Assembly (NCBI GenBank): GCA_947359465.1
Contig: OX375878.1
Coordinates: forward strand, 92,007,377-92,071,376
DNA length: 64,000 nt
Direction of reading: 5' to 3'
Source: Metellina segmentata
Taxonomy: Eukaryota > Arthropoda > Arachnida > Araneae > Tetragnathidae
Part shown: positions 10,369-23,748 of the stretch, one piece after another
Numbering within the stretch: the stretch's first letter is position 1
Layout: each line of letters starts with the position of its first letter
The notes under the pieces: generated by a model
Seen by the model: only the letters and a program-made list of their open reading frames with translations
Told to the model about the DNA's origin: nothing
Database searches by the model: none
Position numbers and translations under genes: made by a program

Positions 10369-11281
10369 TGTAATGAATTCTCTGGGTAGCGTGCAGATGA
10401 AGAATCTACAGAGAACAGTCTAGCTTAATTAATATAAGAATTTTTATTTACAGTTTTCTTGATTAATTAATGGTATGTTATATACAAGACTCTGAAATTA
10501 GACATAGGTCTATAATAATTAAGTTGGACAGGTTGTCTCAACTCAATTCTAATCTAACAGCAGAAAAGTCTACAGGAGAAGAAAAGTCTACACCGAAGAA
10601 CGGTTCTAGGGTAGTATAACGGCACTACGCTCGTACAATTTTATCTCGGGAGGAGATCACTTCGTCGGCGACACAGATCCACACAGGATCTCACTATAGA
10701 CGTCTGGTGACGGTCTACACCAGGAACTCTAGGACGTTCCTTCTAAATAAAGTCGCGGGGACTTTAGTATTCAGCCTCTCAAGGCTTCTGAGTAGGTGTC
10801 CTCTCAGGGCGAGGTCACACCAAACTCCAAAAATGACTTCTCCAAAGAGAAGAAATTGGTCGACCTATTTGGGTCTCTGAGTACGACGCACCTCAGGATG
10901 AGATCAAGTCAAAAACTGATATTTTTTCTTCTCCCGATTCCTCGGCTTGGATTTTGGCGCGCTCCGGCCGCTGGGCGGAGCTGGTCCTCGATTGGTCCTA
11001 GTTGGCTCTGATGTCACTCCGTTGTGTCTGTCATTGGCCTCGTATCTAGCGTCGGTTCGTCTAACCCTCTCGGCTGTTTCAAGCCAAGCTGCTGACAGCA
11101 ATCCATAAAGGCTGGGTAGAACAACATTTCCTTTGTAGTTTTACTGTCAACAGTCCAGACAGACTGGCGACTCTCCATTGTCCGCAGTGGTTCGCACCTG
11201 TGCCTCTCGGCGAACTCCGTCGGGGGTTTAGATTTCGCATTGGGAGGATCAATGGATGGCCTTCATCAATGAATCCTCACA
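10369..11281 (-). mobile_element. Solo LTR with 4-bp target duplication
   Basis: The 913-bp sequence starts TGTAATGAATTC and ends AATCCTCACA, so it has TG...CA ends in both orientations. It is flanked by ACAT at 10365-10368 and 11282-11285. The sister copy of repeat R1 at 9967-10016 lacks it, so this is an insertion. It is GC-richer than its surroundings. No primer-binding site, polypurine tract or gag-pol lies next to it, so only one LTR remains, as after recombination between two LTRs. A 4-bp duplication is common in Gypsy-type elements. The minus orientation is favoured by an AATAAA near that 3' end, but is uncertain. Frames at 10796-11101 are within the LTR. Confidence 0.75.
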
Positions 11282-11427
11282 ACATAAACAGACAAACACT
11301 TCCTTTCATAATAGCAGAGATTGTTTGAAAATGTAAAAAATATTCTGTAGATTTTTTAAAAGGCTTTACTAATATGATAAAAAACATGATTAGAACACAG
11401 TTTTAAGGGATTAGCGTCCGCTGTTTA

Positions 11428-11572
11428 GGGGCCGTGGTAACCCAGTTGGTAGAGTCGCAGATTAGCAACAGAAGGGTTGTCAGATCGAAACTTGATCAAG
11501 GCTAAAGAGTAAGTGGGGACTGGTGCCCGTTAAATCTGTTGCGACCTCAAATATCCTTACGTTGCTGTGGTG
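11428..11572 (+). mobile_element. SINE, family B, 3'-truncated
   Basis: The head GGCCGTGGTAACCCAGTTGG and GATTAGCAACAGAAGGGTTG matches other family B heads. The internal ATATCCTTACGTTGCTGTGG matches the family body, after which similarity ends. The shared 3' tail is missing. Confidence 0.75.
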
Positions 11573-13428
11573 CTGAAGGTCTTTAACTAAATCATGAACC
11601 TATTTATTAAAGATGAAATGTGCTTGGCAACTGTCATCAATGGATACAGATAACAGACCATTCAGCGTAGTTGTTTCGCTTAGATTGACTAGCTCGCTTT
11701 AAGGGGACAGTAGACTTTCAAAAACCACAAGGTCGATCAAAATATAGATTTTTTAATTTTAGCGAAATTTTGGATTAAAATGTTGTTTAAACTATGGTTT
11801 TGTTCTCGTAAAATTTTAGGCGTTTTATTGCAATTTTTGTTTTGCACTTGAGCAATACACTTACCAAATGAAGTTAATTTGATTTTTATGTATACAAAAT
11901 GGTGAATTAAAAAATTGACAATACGTGGAAAATTAATGTGCATAAAACCTATTCAATTTGTTAATTTTTCAAAATGTTTAAGTTAATATTTTTGTCCCGA
12001 ACTTTATAACCTAAGCTTTTAGGTAGAAAATAAACACAACAAATTTCAAAAGAATTTTATAGTAACTGCAATAATAGAAATTGTATAGCAACTCCAATAT
12101 CCCTTTAAAATATAAAGCATGAAGGAATAAATTTTCTTTTTGATTATTAGTAATTATTTTTCTAATTTAAAACCTAATCTTTAGAGTAAATATTGTTACG
12201 ACACACGTATGAATTGAAGGAAGCAATCTGTTTAAGCTGTAGTAATAAGAGCAAACTCCGCGTGAAAGATATTTAAATGAAAAATGTTTTCTCAATTTTT
12301 AATGGAGTTTTTGATTTTTTGAACAATGTTAAAACTTGAAAAGTGAGTACCTATGGAATGAAAAGATATTCCTTATGATCGAATGATTAAATTAATTTTA
12401 AACATTTACGAGAAAAACAATTGTTTTATATGTATAAGTGTTTTAATATAGCGGCCAATCTATTTTTTCATCATCTTACATGTCACGCACATCGATCATG
12501 TTACATATTCATCCTAATTTGTCAATTGGATATAATGCTGCACGTCATTGGAACTTAAGTCACTTTGTCAGATTTTCTTTCAAAATCATTAATTCGGAAC
12601 TTTTTCCCAAATATTCTCTACATGTAACAGTCTATCAAGTCTTTGCTCTAAGTGCCTTTGATGGATGATAGTGGATGATATAATCATTTTCACATCCATG
12701 TTATCCGGACGTTTCGTGAGTAGCATATCGATTTATTAGTATATCGATTTTCGTTATCTTTCATCATCAGTAAGACCGTGATTGCATATTTTCTGGGTGA
12801 ATGCTTGATAAATATTTTCTTTGTCTTGTGTACTCTTTCGTATTCTTTCAGATGTGTAAGAGGGTCTCGAAAATGTTGGTTAGCTCTTAATCGTAATAGA
12901 AAGGAAACATGGGCATGTATTGTAACAAATGTAATGTGGCAGTATTACTAAACGAACACAAGTTGGTTGCATGATAGCTAAATATAAAAAGTATTCATTT
13001 CGATAAAAAGATTTTTACTATATAGGTATACAATTTCTAAAGTAAACTAGTCGTTGTTTTTAAACATTTTAAGATAAATATTTCATTTTACATCTCTTGT
13101 GAGTTTCTTAGGTATCATTCTTTTCTCTTTTAATGGCAATATTTTACCTTTATTTCTTTTAATAAAACTATACGTTTCACTGCTCTGTTTATAAAGTAAT
13201 TCAATACATTGGTAAGAAATTTCAGCAGATTTTTTAATTCTATTGATTTAGTTTGTGTTAACGATTTCGAAAATTGGTTTTTCGGCCTTATTGTCTTTGT
13301 CTTGCATAGTATACTATGCAATTTCTATCAATGAAAATAAAAATTCAGATTTATGAAACGAAGTGTAATTATAAAAATGGTTTAAAAATCTTAGTTTTAA
13401 CTATCTGGTTAGAAATTACAGAGTACTT
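11573..13428. other. No gene seen
   Basis: Strongly AT-rich, with short frames only. 13130-13321 and 11737-11943 on the minus strand are lysine/asparagine-rich composition artefacts. No repeat copies were recognised. Confidence 0.5.
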
Positions 13429-13505
13429 AGATCTTTCCCTTCGGGATTGATCCTGGACCATCGCCCATTGTGTTGCTCCAGTGCGATGTGACGTAAATTC
13501 AACTA
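13429..13505 (+). mobile_element. SINE family B 3' tail fragment
   Basis: GATCTTTCCCTTCGGGATTG, TGTTGCTCCAGTGCGATG and the ending TAAATTCAACTA belong to the shared SINE tail. The head and body are absent, so it is a 5'-truncated copy. Confidence 0.75.
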
Positions 13506-14480
13506 CATAACTCAACTATCTTTAATATTCAGCGACTACAACTGAAGGAAAAGCTTGTTGGAAGAGTTATCCTATTTTCCTGTCCCTATATTTTCTTCCA
13601 CCTTGATTAAAATACTTTAGATTTAGTAAGATGATTACGTTCATTTATCCCTTTAGATGAGCCTAATTCTGACGCTATACTCGATATTCTTTTTAACGTG
13701 GTCTACTCTTTTTCTTTAGACAGATTAAGCCTTTTTCTTTAGACAGATAATTAAGGATACATTTCTGGTACAGGGAGTAGACGAATAAAATCTTTTACAG
13801 CCCACAAATGGATCATATAGGATAGGATATTGGGGTTTTTTGGCGCAAGGAATAAAAGCGGACAAGCTGCGCCAGCCCCCAAATGGAATTTAGCGATATT
13901 GTTTTAATTAACTATATTATTCAATGCTTACCCCAAAGTAAAAGCTGGTTTGAAGAGTTATGTTATTCTTCAAACCCTTATTTTACCTTCCACCTTTATT
14001 AAGACTTAAAAAATACTGAATACTTTCATTCATTCTTGTGGATGAGCTTATTCCTCCATTCTGACCCTAAACTCTATATTCTTTTTAATGGGGTTCGTTC
14101 TCATTTTTCCTTAGACAGATTAAGCCAATAAATTACGGATACCGCAAAATAGAATTTAACTATCTTTAAAAAAAAGATAATTAAGGTCTATTTTGAGAAA
14201 TTAATTACATTCAACGCCTACCTTAAAGAAAAACTGACTGGAAGAGTTATGTTATTTTTCGAATCTCTATTTTACCTTCCACCCTGATTAAGACTTAAAT
14301 TCTAAATACTTCCATTCATCCTTGTGGATGAACTTAATTCCACATTCTGACTCTTAAAGTCGGTATTCTTTTTGAAGGGGTCCATATAAATTTTTCTCAA
14401 GATAGATTAAGCCAGTAAATTACGGATACATTTCTGGCTCAGGGGAAGATAAATAAAACCTTTTAAAGGTCCCAAAATGG
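13506..14480. repeat. Threefold tandem repeat of about 290-390 bp
   Basis: Three diverged copies are recognised by shared landmarks in the same order: GAAGAGTTAT at 13561, 13952 and 14241; TTCCACC and ATTAA; a GATGA-TTATTC/CTAATTC block; and the AGATTAAGC block at 13721, 14116 and 14403, followed by GGATAC. Spacings are about 391 and 289 bp. The first interval is longer because of an insertion at about 13830-13880 with self-complementary GGCGCAAGG...CTGCGCC. No coding sequence was seen. Confidence 0.78.
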
Positions 14481-15400
14481 AATTTCCGAAAATGATCGTC
14501 TTCTTGGAATGCAGCACATCCCTTCACAAACAGCCCCCTTATTAAGTGGCGGAATCATAACGTCCCATTACGTGCGTTGTCGCCGCGCGTATAATTACGT
14601 TTCGAGAGTAACACGGTTTGCAGGCTTAACGAGTTTTGAAGCTTTAATAAATTTTAAGAGCGTAAGACATATTTAATGTCTTTCTACTGCCACGCCTAGG
14701 ACCCTAAGCCCTTTGTTAATAAGATTGAAATTTTTGTGATAATTTTCTTGGACTGGAAAGCACTGGCTTTGGGGAGGATTAGACTATTTACAGACTATAC
14801 TTCAGCATACCTCCAAGGGGACTTTCTTGCTTAACTTTCCTGAATAAAAAATGATTTATGCGGCAGGCAAGTGCTTCTGTAGTTTCCCATCTAGTGGGAG
14901 CGTAAGCATTTTTTTGACGCGATAAATTATTCATGGCTTGACATGTTCATTAATGTCAGTTTGAAATGTCTCCCCAAAGGGATTTAATTGTTCTTGAGTT
15001 GATGTCGAAAAGTACCTTTCAAATTTCGACATTAAGTAGATTTGATTTCTTTTCCTTTTCGTGTTCGTTTCATTTCTCCACATCGGTTCTAGTTAATGAC
15101 TACTTGGGAACTGCACGGCTTTGCTATCTTTTTCTCAATTTTAGTTTTCAGAGACGTATGAAAAGGAGTTAGATTAAAGGCAGGTTCGAGGTTTGAACCG
15201 AATGCATAAGTTATGTATTTCTATTTTTCCCGTTGCTGCAGTTTTGTTCCCTGTAATATTGAAGGAATGTACACACAAGAGGGGCCCTTAGGGACAAATC
15301 TTTAGGTGTGTACGAGCATCACAACTACGAGGTACCCGAGTCATCCTCCCTTCTGTTTTATTGTCTTATCCTTCTACTTTTTTTTACTTGAATGTAGTGT
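14481..15400. other. No gene seen
   Basis: Less AT-rich, apparently single-copy DNA. The frame at 14966-15172 has no recognisable domain. Nothing can be assigned. Confidence 0.4.
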
Positions 15401-15450
15401 TTGGCGCAACTTGGCTAAATATTGCCCTTGCGAAATCCCAAACCAACCAC
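15401..15450 (+). mobile_element. SINE family D tail fragment
   Basis: TTGGCGCAACTTGGCTAAAT, TTGCCCTTGCG and the end CCCAAACCAACCAC match the tail of the family D SINE at 36836-37075. Confidence 0.65.
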
Positions 15451-15641
15451 CTGAGAGGGTTTTAGTATAAATCTAAATACAGATGGCGCAAGGTTTTATG
15501 GTAGCCTTTTTCTTGTTTTGTGGTACTATTTGGCATACTATACTAGAATGCCACTTTAGCATGTCGCTTGTGAGAGGCTTTTTCTGTCGAACTATATATT
15601 GCCCGCTATAGTGTTTCTTGTACATATTCCGAATGTACTTG

Positions 15642-15977
15642 GCCGACCAACCGGTATAGTGGTTAAGGTGTTAGCCTCTAGATCGGAAGGTTCCTGGTTC
15701 GAATCCGGTTACGGGCACGGATGTTTGTAAGCGTATGGTGTAGAGGCGGCTGGTGCACCTTAAATCTGTCGTGACCGAAATTCCTCACGTTGGGTTGGCG
15801 TGGAAGTTTGGAGAGTGGGGTGCCAGCTCAGGTGTTGCTTCGTCATCTGACCGTGGTTCAAAATTACGAGGTGTTGTCCTCGGATCTTTCCCTCAAGGGA
15901 CTGATCCCGGACCGTCCGCAATAGCCCGTTGTGTTGCTCTAGTACGACGTTAACTAAAATTACCAAAATTACCATTA
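15642..15977 (+). mobile_element. SINE, family A, full length with 13-bp target duplication
   Basis: This is the best-preserved copy and defines the family: a tRNA-derived head with A box TATAGTGGTTAAGG and B box GGTTCGAATCC, a body of about 240 bp, and a 3' end of short ATTACC-type repeats in place of poly(A). The 13-bp direct repeat CCGAATGTACTTG at 15629-15641 and 15978-15990 marks the insertion and shows that copying started exactly at GCCGACCAAC. Target-primed reverse transcription by a partner LINE is implied. The partner is not identified. Confidence 0.95.
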
Positions 15978-15990
15978 CCGAATGTACTTG

Positions 15991-18900
15991 TCCTGTTTTT
16001 TGTATAAGATTTCAACACTTCGACAATAAAAATTTCAAAGAATGAATTGCGGATGGTAGTTATTAAGTGACAGATTAAACTAATAACGTTGCCAAAACGG
16101 TGAAAAACTACATTTAAGGAAACCCTGATATGTATTAGCGAGAGCATTTTGGTATCTGTAGTAAAATCTTCACTTTCCGTCTGATCTGTTTGTTCACATT
16201 GATTAAAAATGAATGCCAAACATCGTTAAAACGGCGATAAATCAAATAAGTTCTTTACCAGAAGTACTTTTCTTCGGTAGCTAGTGTTTCCATTGAATAG
16301 TGGCAGTTAGTGTTTCCATGGTTTCCATGGACCTCTCTTACATTATCTTCTTGAATCTTAAAAAATAAATCGTAACTTAAAGGCACATCGAAAGAGTAAA
16401 CTTAACGAAGAGTAAACTTAACGAATCTAAGGGAGATTTAATATCATGAAGCAGACTTCATTTTGTAAATTTTAAATCTACTTCGCCGTCTTTACATCTG
16501 CGTTACAAAATGTGTGATATTCTTAATGTGATTTCCACGCTTTGTTTGAATTTAATAGAACCCGGATTAAAATCTTTTTGAGTTGTCAGATTTTTGAGAT
16601 GCGATGTATTCAAATTCTAAGCATTCAAAGAACTTCAAAATATCTTGAGGTCGCATGATAAGGAAACATGTTATCAGTGAATGAAAAGTAAAAAGGAAGT
16701 TAGAAAAGGCTTTGTGGAAGGCATGTTTGAGCAAGTATTTCGAATTGATCAGCGTTCTAATTTTTCGAAGTAGTGTTCCAAACTGCCAGTTTAAATTATA
16801 AAATAACAGAAAAATTAACGAAATTCATAAAACTTTAGTATAAATCACAAAAGAAATGAGGCTATTGTAATCGTATTGGTAGTGATATCATTCCTTTTAA
16901 TTTGAAATATATATTTTTGCTATCCCTAGTGATGCAAAATAGTGAATCCTGCAATTTATTTTCTGGTTTTAGCTCTCAAGTAGGTCTTAACCTGTCGTGT
17001 TATGTGACGCTTGATACACACTATTTTCATTTAGTCACTGTTATATTTTTTATGCTATCTCCGAGAATAAGTCATAATTTATTATGAAAGTGTCCAAGAA
17101 TATTTAAGTATCGCGGTTTCTTCATCAACCCTTAACATCTGACGGTCTAAATCGTCGTCAATCTAATCTGTTATAAGTTATGAAGAACCTATTATCTAAA
17201 ACGAGGGCAAATGGTATTTGTTAGTAAATTTCGTAGGGTAGGTTTAGAAAACGATTGTTTTAATCGTATTTATTACATTCTGTCTTGAAATATTTTTTAA
17301 GCTTTAGTTTTAATCTCGACTCCAACTTTGAAAAAAAAATATTGCGACTTAAAAAGCAAATGTTTGTTTCTTTTCAAAATCGACAAAGAATTGAATCTGT
17401 TGCTGTCTGAAGTATCTGAAGAATTTGAACGTCTTTTTATTGCCGTACGATTTTTACTGTCATGGTAATGATATATTTTTCAGTTGTAAAGCTGTCTTTT
17501 TTTTAAGTGAAGGGAATAAAGAGTGTCAATTTTAATATCTTCCTAAAGTACTCCAGTCACTAGAATTTGGAAGCTTTACCTTAACTTCGAATTTCAACGT
17601 TTAAATTTCTTTACGCACCAAATGAGGTTGTCTTTATTTGTATATATTTTTTTGTTCTATGCACTTACTAGCTGTTATGCTGTTAAATTTTTTTCACATT
17701 AATTGAACGTCGAATTAATGAAAACAAACTTGGAAAATTTTTTCCCCTTTGCTTTTCCGGACAATCAAGGAGTTTGTTCTTTTTCCTTTAACGAATCTGT
17801 TTTTCATCTTGTAGAATATTTTTTTTACTTTATTCTTCACAGGGGATGGGAAAAAATACCCTTTTTTTTACTCAACGAAAGTCTCTTCCTTTTAGGAAAA
17901 GTAAAAAAGGGTCGCACAGCAAAAACATTTCTAATTTGTAAAAATTGAATTTTCTTCAGTTTATTATTGAGTTTGATTCGTTCGCCAGTATATTTGTTTG
18001 CGTTTCCTCCTCAACGATCGATTTAAATCTCGGGTAAAAAAAATCCGAACAAATACTTTTATGGTGTTTTACAACTTCGGTTTTTCTCGAGGGGAGAAAA
18101 TGGGCTCATTTGAAGAAATTCGAAAGTGTGAATCAATATTTTTTTGCTTCATAATCCGTAAATTAATGTTCTGTATAAAGGTTTTAGCGAGAATTTTGCC
18201 TTGAAGCTGTGGAAAAAGTTAATTTTTGGTTTTAACTAATATTAATGAGTCTTATATCTACTAGTTTACACTTTTCATGGAGGAATCTTCAAAAAGTTTT
18301 TTGGCGGAATACCTTTTTTTGAGTACATCGAAAGATAAAATGACACCTACATTATTTTCATGTTATTAAAGGGATATTTAGCACATATAAACAAACAACC
18401 AAACCAAAGGGAATGTTCAGATAGTACTTACGGTACGCAAATGTTCTCATGATATATATCATGAGTACCTTAAAATGCTATTTATCGCCGTTGTATCAAC
18501 TCCCCATTTAATGTCATTGGTGTTGAATACTCAACTGTCCAATATCAATTAGGACTTAATTCTTAGGAATTTGTGTTGATGGCGTGCTGAAATCGAATTC
18601 AAAATACAAGCCAAGTAATTTTCATTTCATGTTCCGAATACGTATATGAAGCACATTCCGCCGTTGAAAGACTAGTCACTCAAAATGAGCTTAATAGCCC
18701 ATTGTGTTGCTCCAGTGTCACGTTAATTCAACTATTCCATCCAAGGCCCCAAAATTAGCTTGACAGAAAATGCCTCTTATACATCGGATTTTCTCAAGGC
18801 ACAAATTAATAAATTGGAACTTCCTTTTTCGTTAACAAATTGTTCTAGTAAACTAGGAGAGACCATGAAAATCAAATTAGAAAACAGCTTTCTTATATTT

Positions 18901-21427
18901 TATTAGGAAAAGTACACTTTCAAATTTATAAGTATCCTATGCTTTAAGATTTTCAATTTTCCTTTAGTTCTAGGAAATTTACTTATATGAGTTGTGTCAC
19001 TTTGATGGAGAAGCAACTATATTTCGTTGGCTTTACAAGTCCCTCAAAATCTAAAATCTACTGAGAAAATGAAGGGAAAAAATATTATACTCCCTTAGCT
19101 TTACACATTAAGTGAATTTCTCAAGAAGGAATCTAACTCTATTACGTAAAGAAAGAATATAACTGGACTCAAATGTGGTGGACTTCGCCTGCCTGAAGTC
19201 AGTTTGGCTTGGAAATTCATACCTTAAAAATTATGACGTAGTGTGTTTTCATTTGTTCTTCATCGATATATAAAACCAATAAATAATAACGAGTTTGTAA
19301 ATGTAAAGTATTGTGAAGGACATTTGTTTATCTACTCTTCAAATTATTGCAGCTAAAAATTAGTACAGATTGGACTCCTAAATTTTAATTTATTTTGAAA
19401 CGATGAAGGTAAAAGGAATTGTTGAAATCCAGGAAACGGCGTCCCCTAAGTAAGAAGACAAACAAGGTCGAGTCGTTTTCAACCCCAAAAGTTTCCTCGT
19501 CAGATTCCTTTTCTTACCCCTGGATACATTTATTTGTTTTAAATTTATTATTTTAAGTACTTTAATTATATTTATTACTTTTATGAACATTTATGTTTGC
19601 TTAGATATTATGCTTATGACATTATGTTGTATTTAGATAAACTGATAACAACCATTTCAAATTGACAAGGAAAAGTATAAAACAGAAAAAACTGAGATAA
19701 ATTTTTTTTATGAAAAAATTGTCTGAAATTTTGACGGAGCTGTACGTTTACCATCATCAAGACAGAAGATCGTCTTACAAAAGTTGAACATTTGAGAATC
19801 CGTATCTATTTTTATGTTATTCTCACACTATTTCTTCTCCGCTAGGACTGGGAAGGCTTAGTTATTAAGTGAGTTCTGACTACACTATTCTAGAATAAAA
19901 TTTACATTTTATATTTCCTCTTCTGATTATTACTCTGTTGATGGTGAACGTCTTGCTCCACCTAATGGCGAATAAAGATTTTTTAAAAGTTTTCAATCTT
20001 TATTTAATTATATCGATTTCAAGTTTTACACCTTTTTTCTCAATGAATCTATTTTGAGGGTCGATTCCTGCCTGTGAGACATAGCGTGGGAACTCATGGT
20101 ATAAAATAATTCAATTTTATCGGTCTGAATTTATGCCATCCTTTTTCCATTCCAATAAACTGCAATACGCTCAACAGTAAAATTATAGCTTCGAGATAAG
20201 TTTTAAAATTGCTTAGGAAATGCAGTATGTCGTGATAGGCTTGTTTTTCAACTTTTTTGCTCTTGCAGTTCAGGAAACTTTCTGACAAGATTTTTGAAAT
20301 GCAACAAAGAAATTCCACTTATTATTTTCAATCACAAATTTTCAACACTAAAGTTTCTTCTGAACTATAGATTATTTCAGTTTTTACTACTAAGAGCAAT
20401 TGTGTACTAAACGTTATTACCCACTAATTTGCTGCACATCGGTAATTTTTTCGAGTGAATTTGAAAGACAAGAATGGAATATTTTCTTATTTTCTCGCCC
20501 TTATAGGATCTGAGGGCGTTTAAATATTCATGTTACGTAATTAAGCAAACTGAATGACAGTAATGTTAATGAGGATTTGCGTAACTCCTTAAATACTACT
20601 TAATTTTATTGTTTTATGCCCGTTCAGTTAAAAAAAAACAACGCCACTGAAACTTCCTGAAACGCTACTTCGAATCTCACGCTTCCTTTTCACTATAATA
20701 AAATAATCTCATATTCTGATCACTTTTCTTGAAAATTTGCAGTTAAATGAAATTTCCGCAATGCACTTGACTAATCAGAGGATCTTAATTAAGAATTAAG
20801 AACCCAGCCCCCATCTGCCTTCTCTAAACTTTTTAAACTGCAATTTCCGGCAAGTAATTATTCTTCGCAGCCCTCTGTTGCCTTCTTCGCATTTATCCAA
20901 GAGCCTATTCATAATCGTGTTTTTAATCTTCTCGCATTTCTTTTTTCTAATTTTTCTTCCAGGAGTGACGAGAAAATTGTCCCCCATTCTTTCTAATTTT
21001 TCATTCCCAACCGCTTCGAAGGGGGGAACGACCTTATGCGATGAGTTGGCGATATTCGAGCTGCGGAGAAATGTCGTTCTATCCCTTTGCGATCAGTGAA
21101 TTGTCTCGGGGAATTAAATCCACGTCTATGGCGACAAAGACAGTAACTTGCAGTCCCAGTTCGCACCTTAATTGTTGAAAGTTAATTAAATAGTAGCGCA
21201 TTTTTGTTGAAAATGCATGCTCTGTGGCAGCGTAGTATAATTTCTGTTTTGCTTGAATCGTACGAAGCGTACTTTAATCCCACTTGGCGTTTTTATCGAT
21301 TGAACGGAATTGAGAAAAAACAAATTACATTTTAACATGTTTTGAGAACAGTTCCAGTTTTTGCCAGCGATATATTACGTGTTATGTACTGAAGTTACTC
21401 AAAGCTACCCATTTGGTTTGACCTGAG
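15991..21427. other. No gene seen over 5.4 kb, apart from one SINE tail
   Basis: Mostly AT-rich sequence with short meaningless frames. A SINE tail fragment (AATAGCCCATTGTGTTGCTC, then ACGTTAATTCAACTA) lies at 18692-18735. Short local duplications occur, for example AGAGTAAACTTAACGAA twice at about 16396-16425. The 20.5-21.2 kb part is less AT-rich and carries TAATTA-type motifs, without further support for function. Confidence 0.45.
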
Positions 21428-21860
21428 AGTTCTAAGGTCCGCGAAAGTCTGGTTGTAAGAGTTGCGGTTTAACAACCGTAGGGTTGAGAGTTCGAAACTG
21501 GAGCCAACCCAAGACCGTTGTGCACTTTTAATCTGTCGTGACCTAGAATGTTATCATGTTAGCGTGGTGTGGAAGTTTGTAGAGTGGGGTTCCAGCTCAT
21601 GTATTGATCTCTTCACCTGACCATGGTTCGAAAGTCCTCACGTTGGGTTAGCGTGGAAGTTTGGAGAGTGGGGTGCCAGCTCAGGTGTTGCTTCGTCATC
21701 TGACTGTGGTTGAAAATTACGAGGTGTTGTCCTCGGATCTTTCCCTTAAGGGAGTGATCCCGGACCGTCGTCAATAGCCCGTTGTGTTGCTCTAGTACGA
21801 CGTTAACTGAAATTACCATTACCTGACCATGGTTCACAATTGCGAGGTGTCCTTGGGATA
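21428..21860 (+). mobile_element. SINE, family B, interrupted by a family A fragment
   Basis: The head (GGTTGTAAGAGTTGCGGTTT, GGGTTGAGAGTTCGAAACTG) and body (GTGGTGTGGAAGTTTGTAGA) belong to family B. Sequence resumes after the insertion with CACAATTGCGAGGTGTCC and then decays. The insertion at 21630-21820 shows that this B copy was in place before the A fragment arrived. Confidence 0.85.
21630..21820 (+). mobile_element. 5'-truncated SINE A nested in SINE B, 15-bp target duplication
   Basis: It begins inside the family A body at GAAAGTCCTCACGTTGGG and ends in the A-type tail (TTAACTGAAATTACCATT). The direct repeat ACCTGACCATGGTTC at 21615-21629 and 21821-21835 brackets it exactly. This is a typical truncated target-primed product. 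Confidence 0.95.
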
Positions 21861-23479
21861 AATATTTAAAACATGACCTATTTTGTTATCTACGCGAAGA
21901 TTGAAGTTATTTGCAAACTTTTGACGCAGACAATGCACTATGTATAACGCGTCAGTGAACTTTTTCAGCAAAGGATAAATAAACGTTGCTCATAAATTCT
22001 CAAAAATATTAAGCTGATTCTAAAAGTTGCAGTTTAAAGAAAAGTTCTGCAACTAAATATGGAATGTAAATTTCATCAAGAAACACTGACGTGCTTTATT
22101 CCTAATTTTTAAACTCGGGTGACCTTATCGAAGAATTAATGCATTTATTTTCGAGGGTATATTGTAAACAAAAAAGATAGTAATAGTTTTATTTTGTTAT
22201 CCACATGGAAATAAATTATGGATAATTATTCGCAAGTTATGAATGCGTGAATTAAGAGTGCGGTATGCCGTACTCCTAGAATAGTGTCAACTCAATGAAG
22301 CACGTTTTTAAATAAAACCCACAGGAGACACAACTGAATAAGAGAATAGAATGTATTATACTCAAGCATCGTAATTCCAAATTGCAACATCAACTTCAAT
22401 TAGAATGTGTTTTTTCTCCTGAGAATTTATTGTGTCAGTTTTCTTTGAGCGTAATCTGCAGTTGCTGAAAAAAAATGTGTTCGAATTTCCGAAGTGAATT
22501 AAATTCTGAATGCAGAACTTCTCGCTGACTCTAATTGTAAATATTAAACTTGGGTAATACATTGAAAGGGTTACCAATTAAATTAATAAGAATCCACCTT
22601 GGGGTAGTTCATGGGCTAAATTGATCTTAGTTTTGTCAATAACTGGAAAACAAGGCCAAACCATTACCTCGGGTGAGTAATAGGATTTACCATGTTTCGT
22701 GTATAGTGGCAGATAGTCACAGAATTTAGGAAAACGCTTTGTCGAATAAAAAGTGTCTAAAATGTTGATGGTTGCAAGATTTGTGTCAAATGTCTGGATA
22801 TGAGTGTGTATGTGTTTTTAAGAGAAAATGTCAAATAGATATTCACTTGATCACGAGGCATTTTGACTAGCCTCCGAATTTTTAAACGTGGTAAGCATTA
22901 TAGTCGAATTTGTCCAAACTGAAGTATCCGTGAGTTTATTATTATTTTTAAAAAATTTCCCTGCTGTTCAGATGTTTAGTATATCTTATACCAGGGAACC
23001 GTATTAAAAATATTGATTGTTCGGAATTAAAAAATAATCTAATCGAAATCGATTGAAACCCTAAATGATTTTTAATCATTCCAGGTATCTCGTTCCAAGC
23101 ATGTTTCTCTGATCTATTTGATTGCTGTCAAGAATGATCGACGAGCTTTAATTAAAAAGAGCACAAATTCACTTTTAGTCAAACTGCGGAGAATTAATGT
23201 TTGCTTTGATTGAAACTAGTGTTTTACTAGTACTTTGATGATCGGGTTTGATTAAATTTGTATATAACACTTTTCTCAAACACATACGGTTTTCATAAGA
23301 TGGGGCGATACCTGCAATTAAAAAAAAAGTGGATTAGTCTATGTTTTAATGAAAACTCTTTAATTTGACTATTTAAGAACGTTACAATGTTCTGGAAAAA
23401 TAAAAAAAATCGATTAGCTTGGTGTCTAGTGTATAAGATTTCCGCTATCTTCAAAAATGGCCGTCCGTAGCCCATTCAG

Positions 23480-23748
23480 TTGTGTCGCGAATTAGCAATC
23501 GGATAGAAATCTAACCAAAGACTGTTTTGTTTGTGAGCTGAGGCGCGATAAGTTTGTTGTGGATTCAAATATCTTCACATTGTTGTTGAGAAGTTTGTGG
23601 AGTGGGGTGCCAGTTCAGGGGTTGACCTTGTCAACTGACCATGGTTCAAAATGACGAGGTGTTTTCCTCGGATAATTCCCTTCGGAATTAATCCTGCACC
23701 GTCCCCAATAACCCGCTGTTGCTCCGGTGCGACTTAAATTTACTGCCT
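23480..23748 (+). mobile_element. SINE, family B, near full length, diverged
   Basis: A decayed head (GAATTAGCAATCGG) is followed by the family body (GAAGTTTGTGGAGTGGGGTG, CTGACCATGGTTCAAAATGA) and the tail CACCGTCCCCAATAACCCGC. It is flanked by AT-rich DNA and no target duplication was found. Confidence 0.78.
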
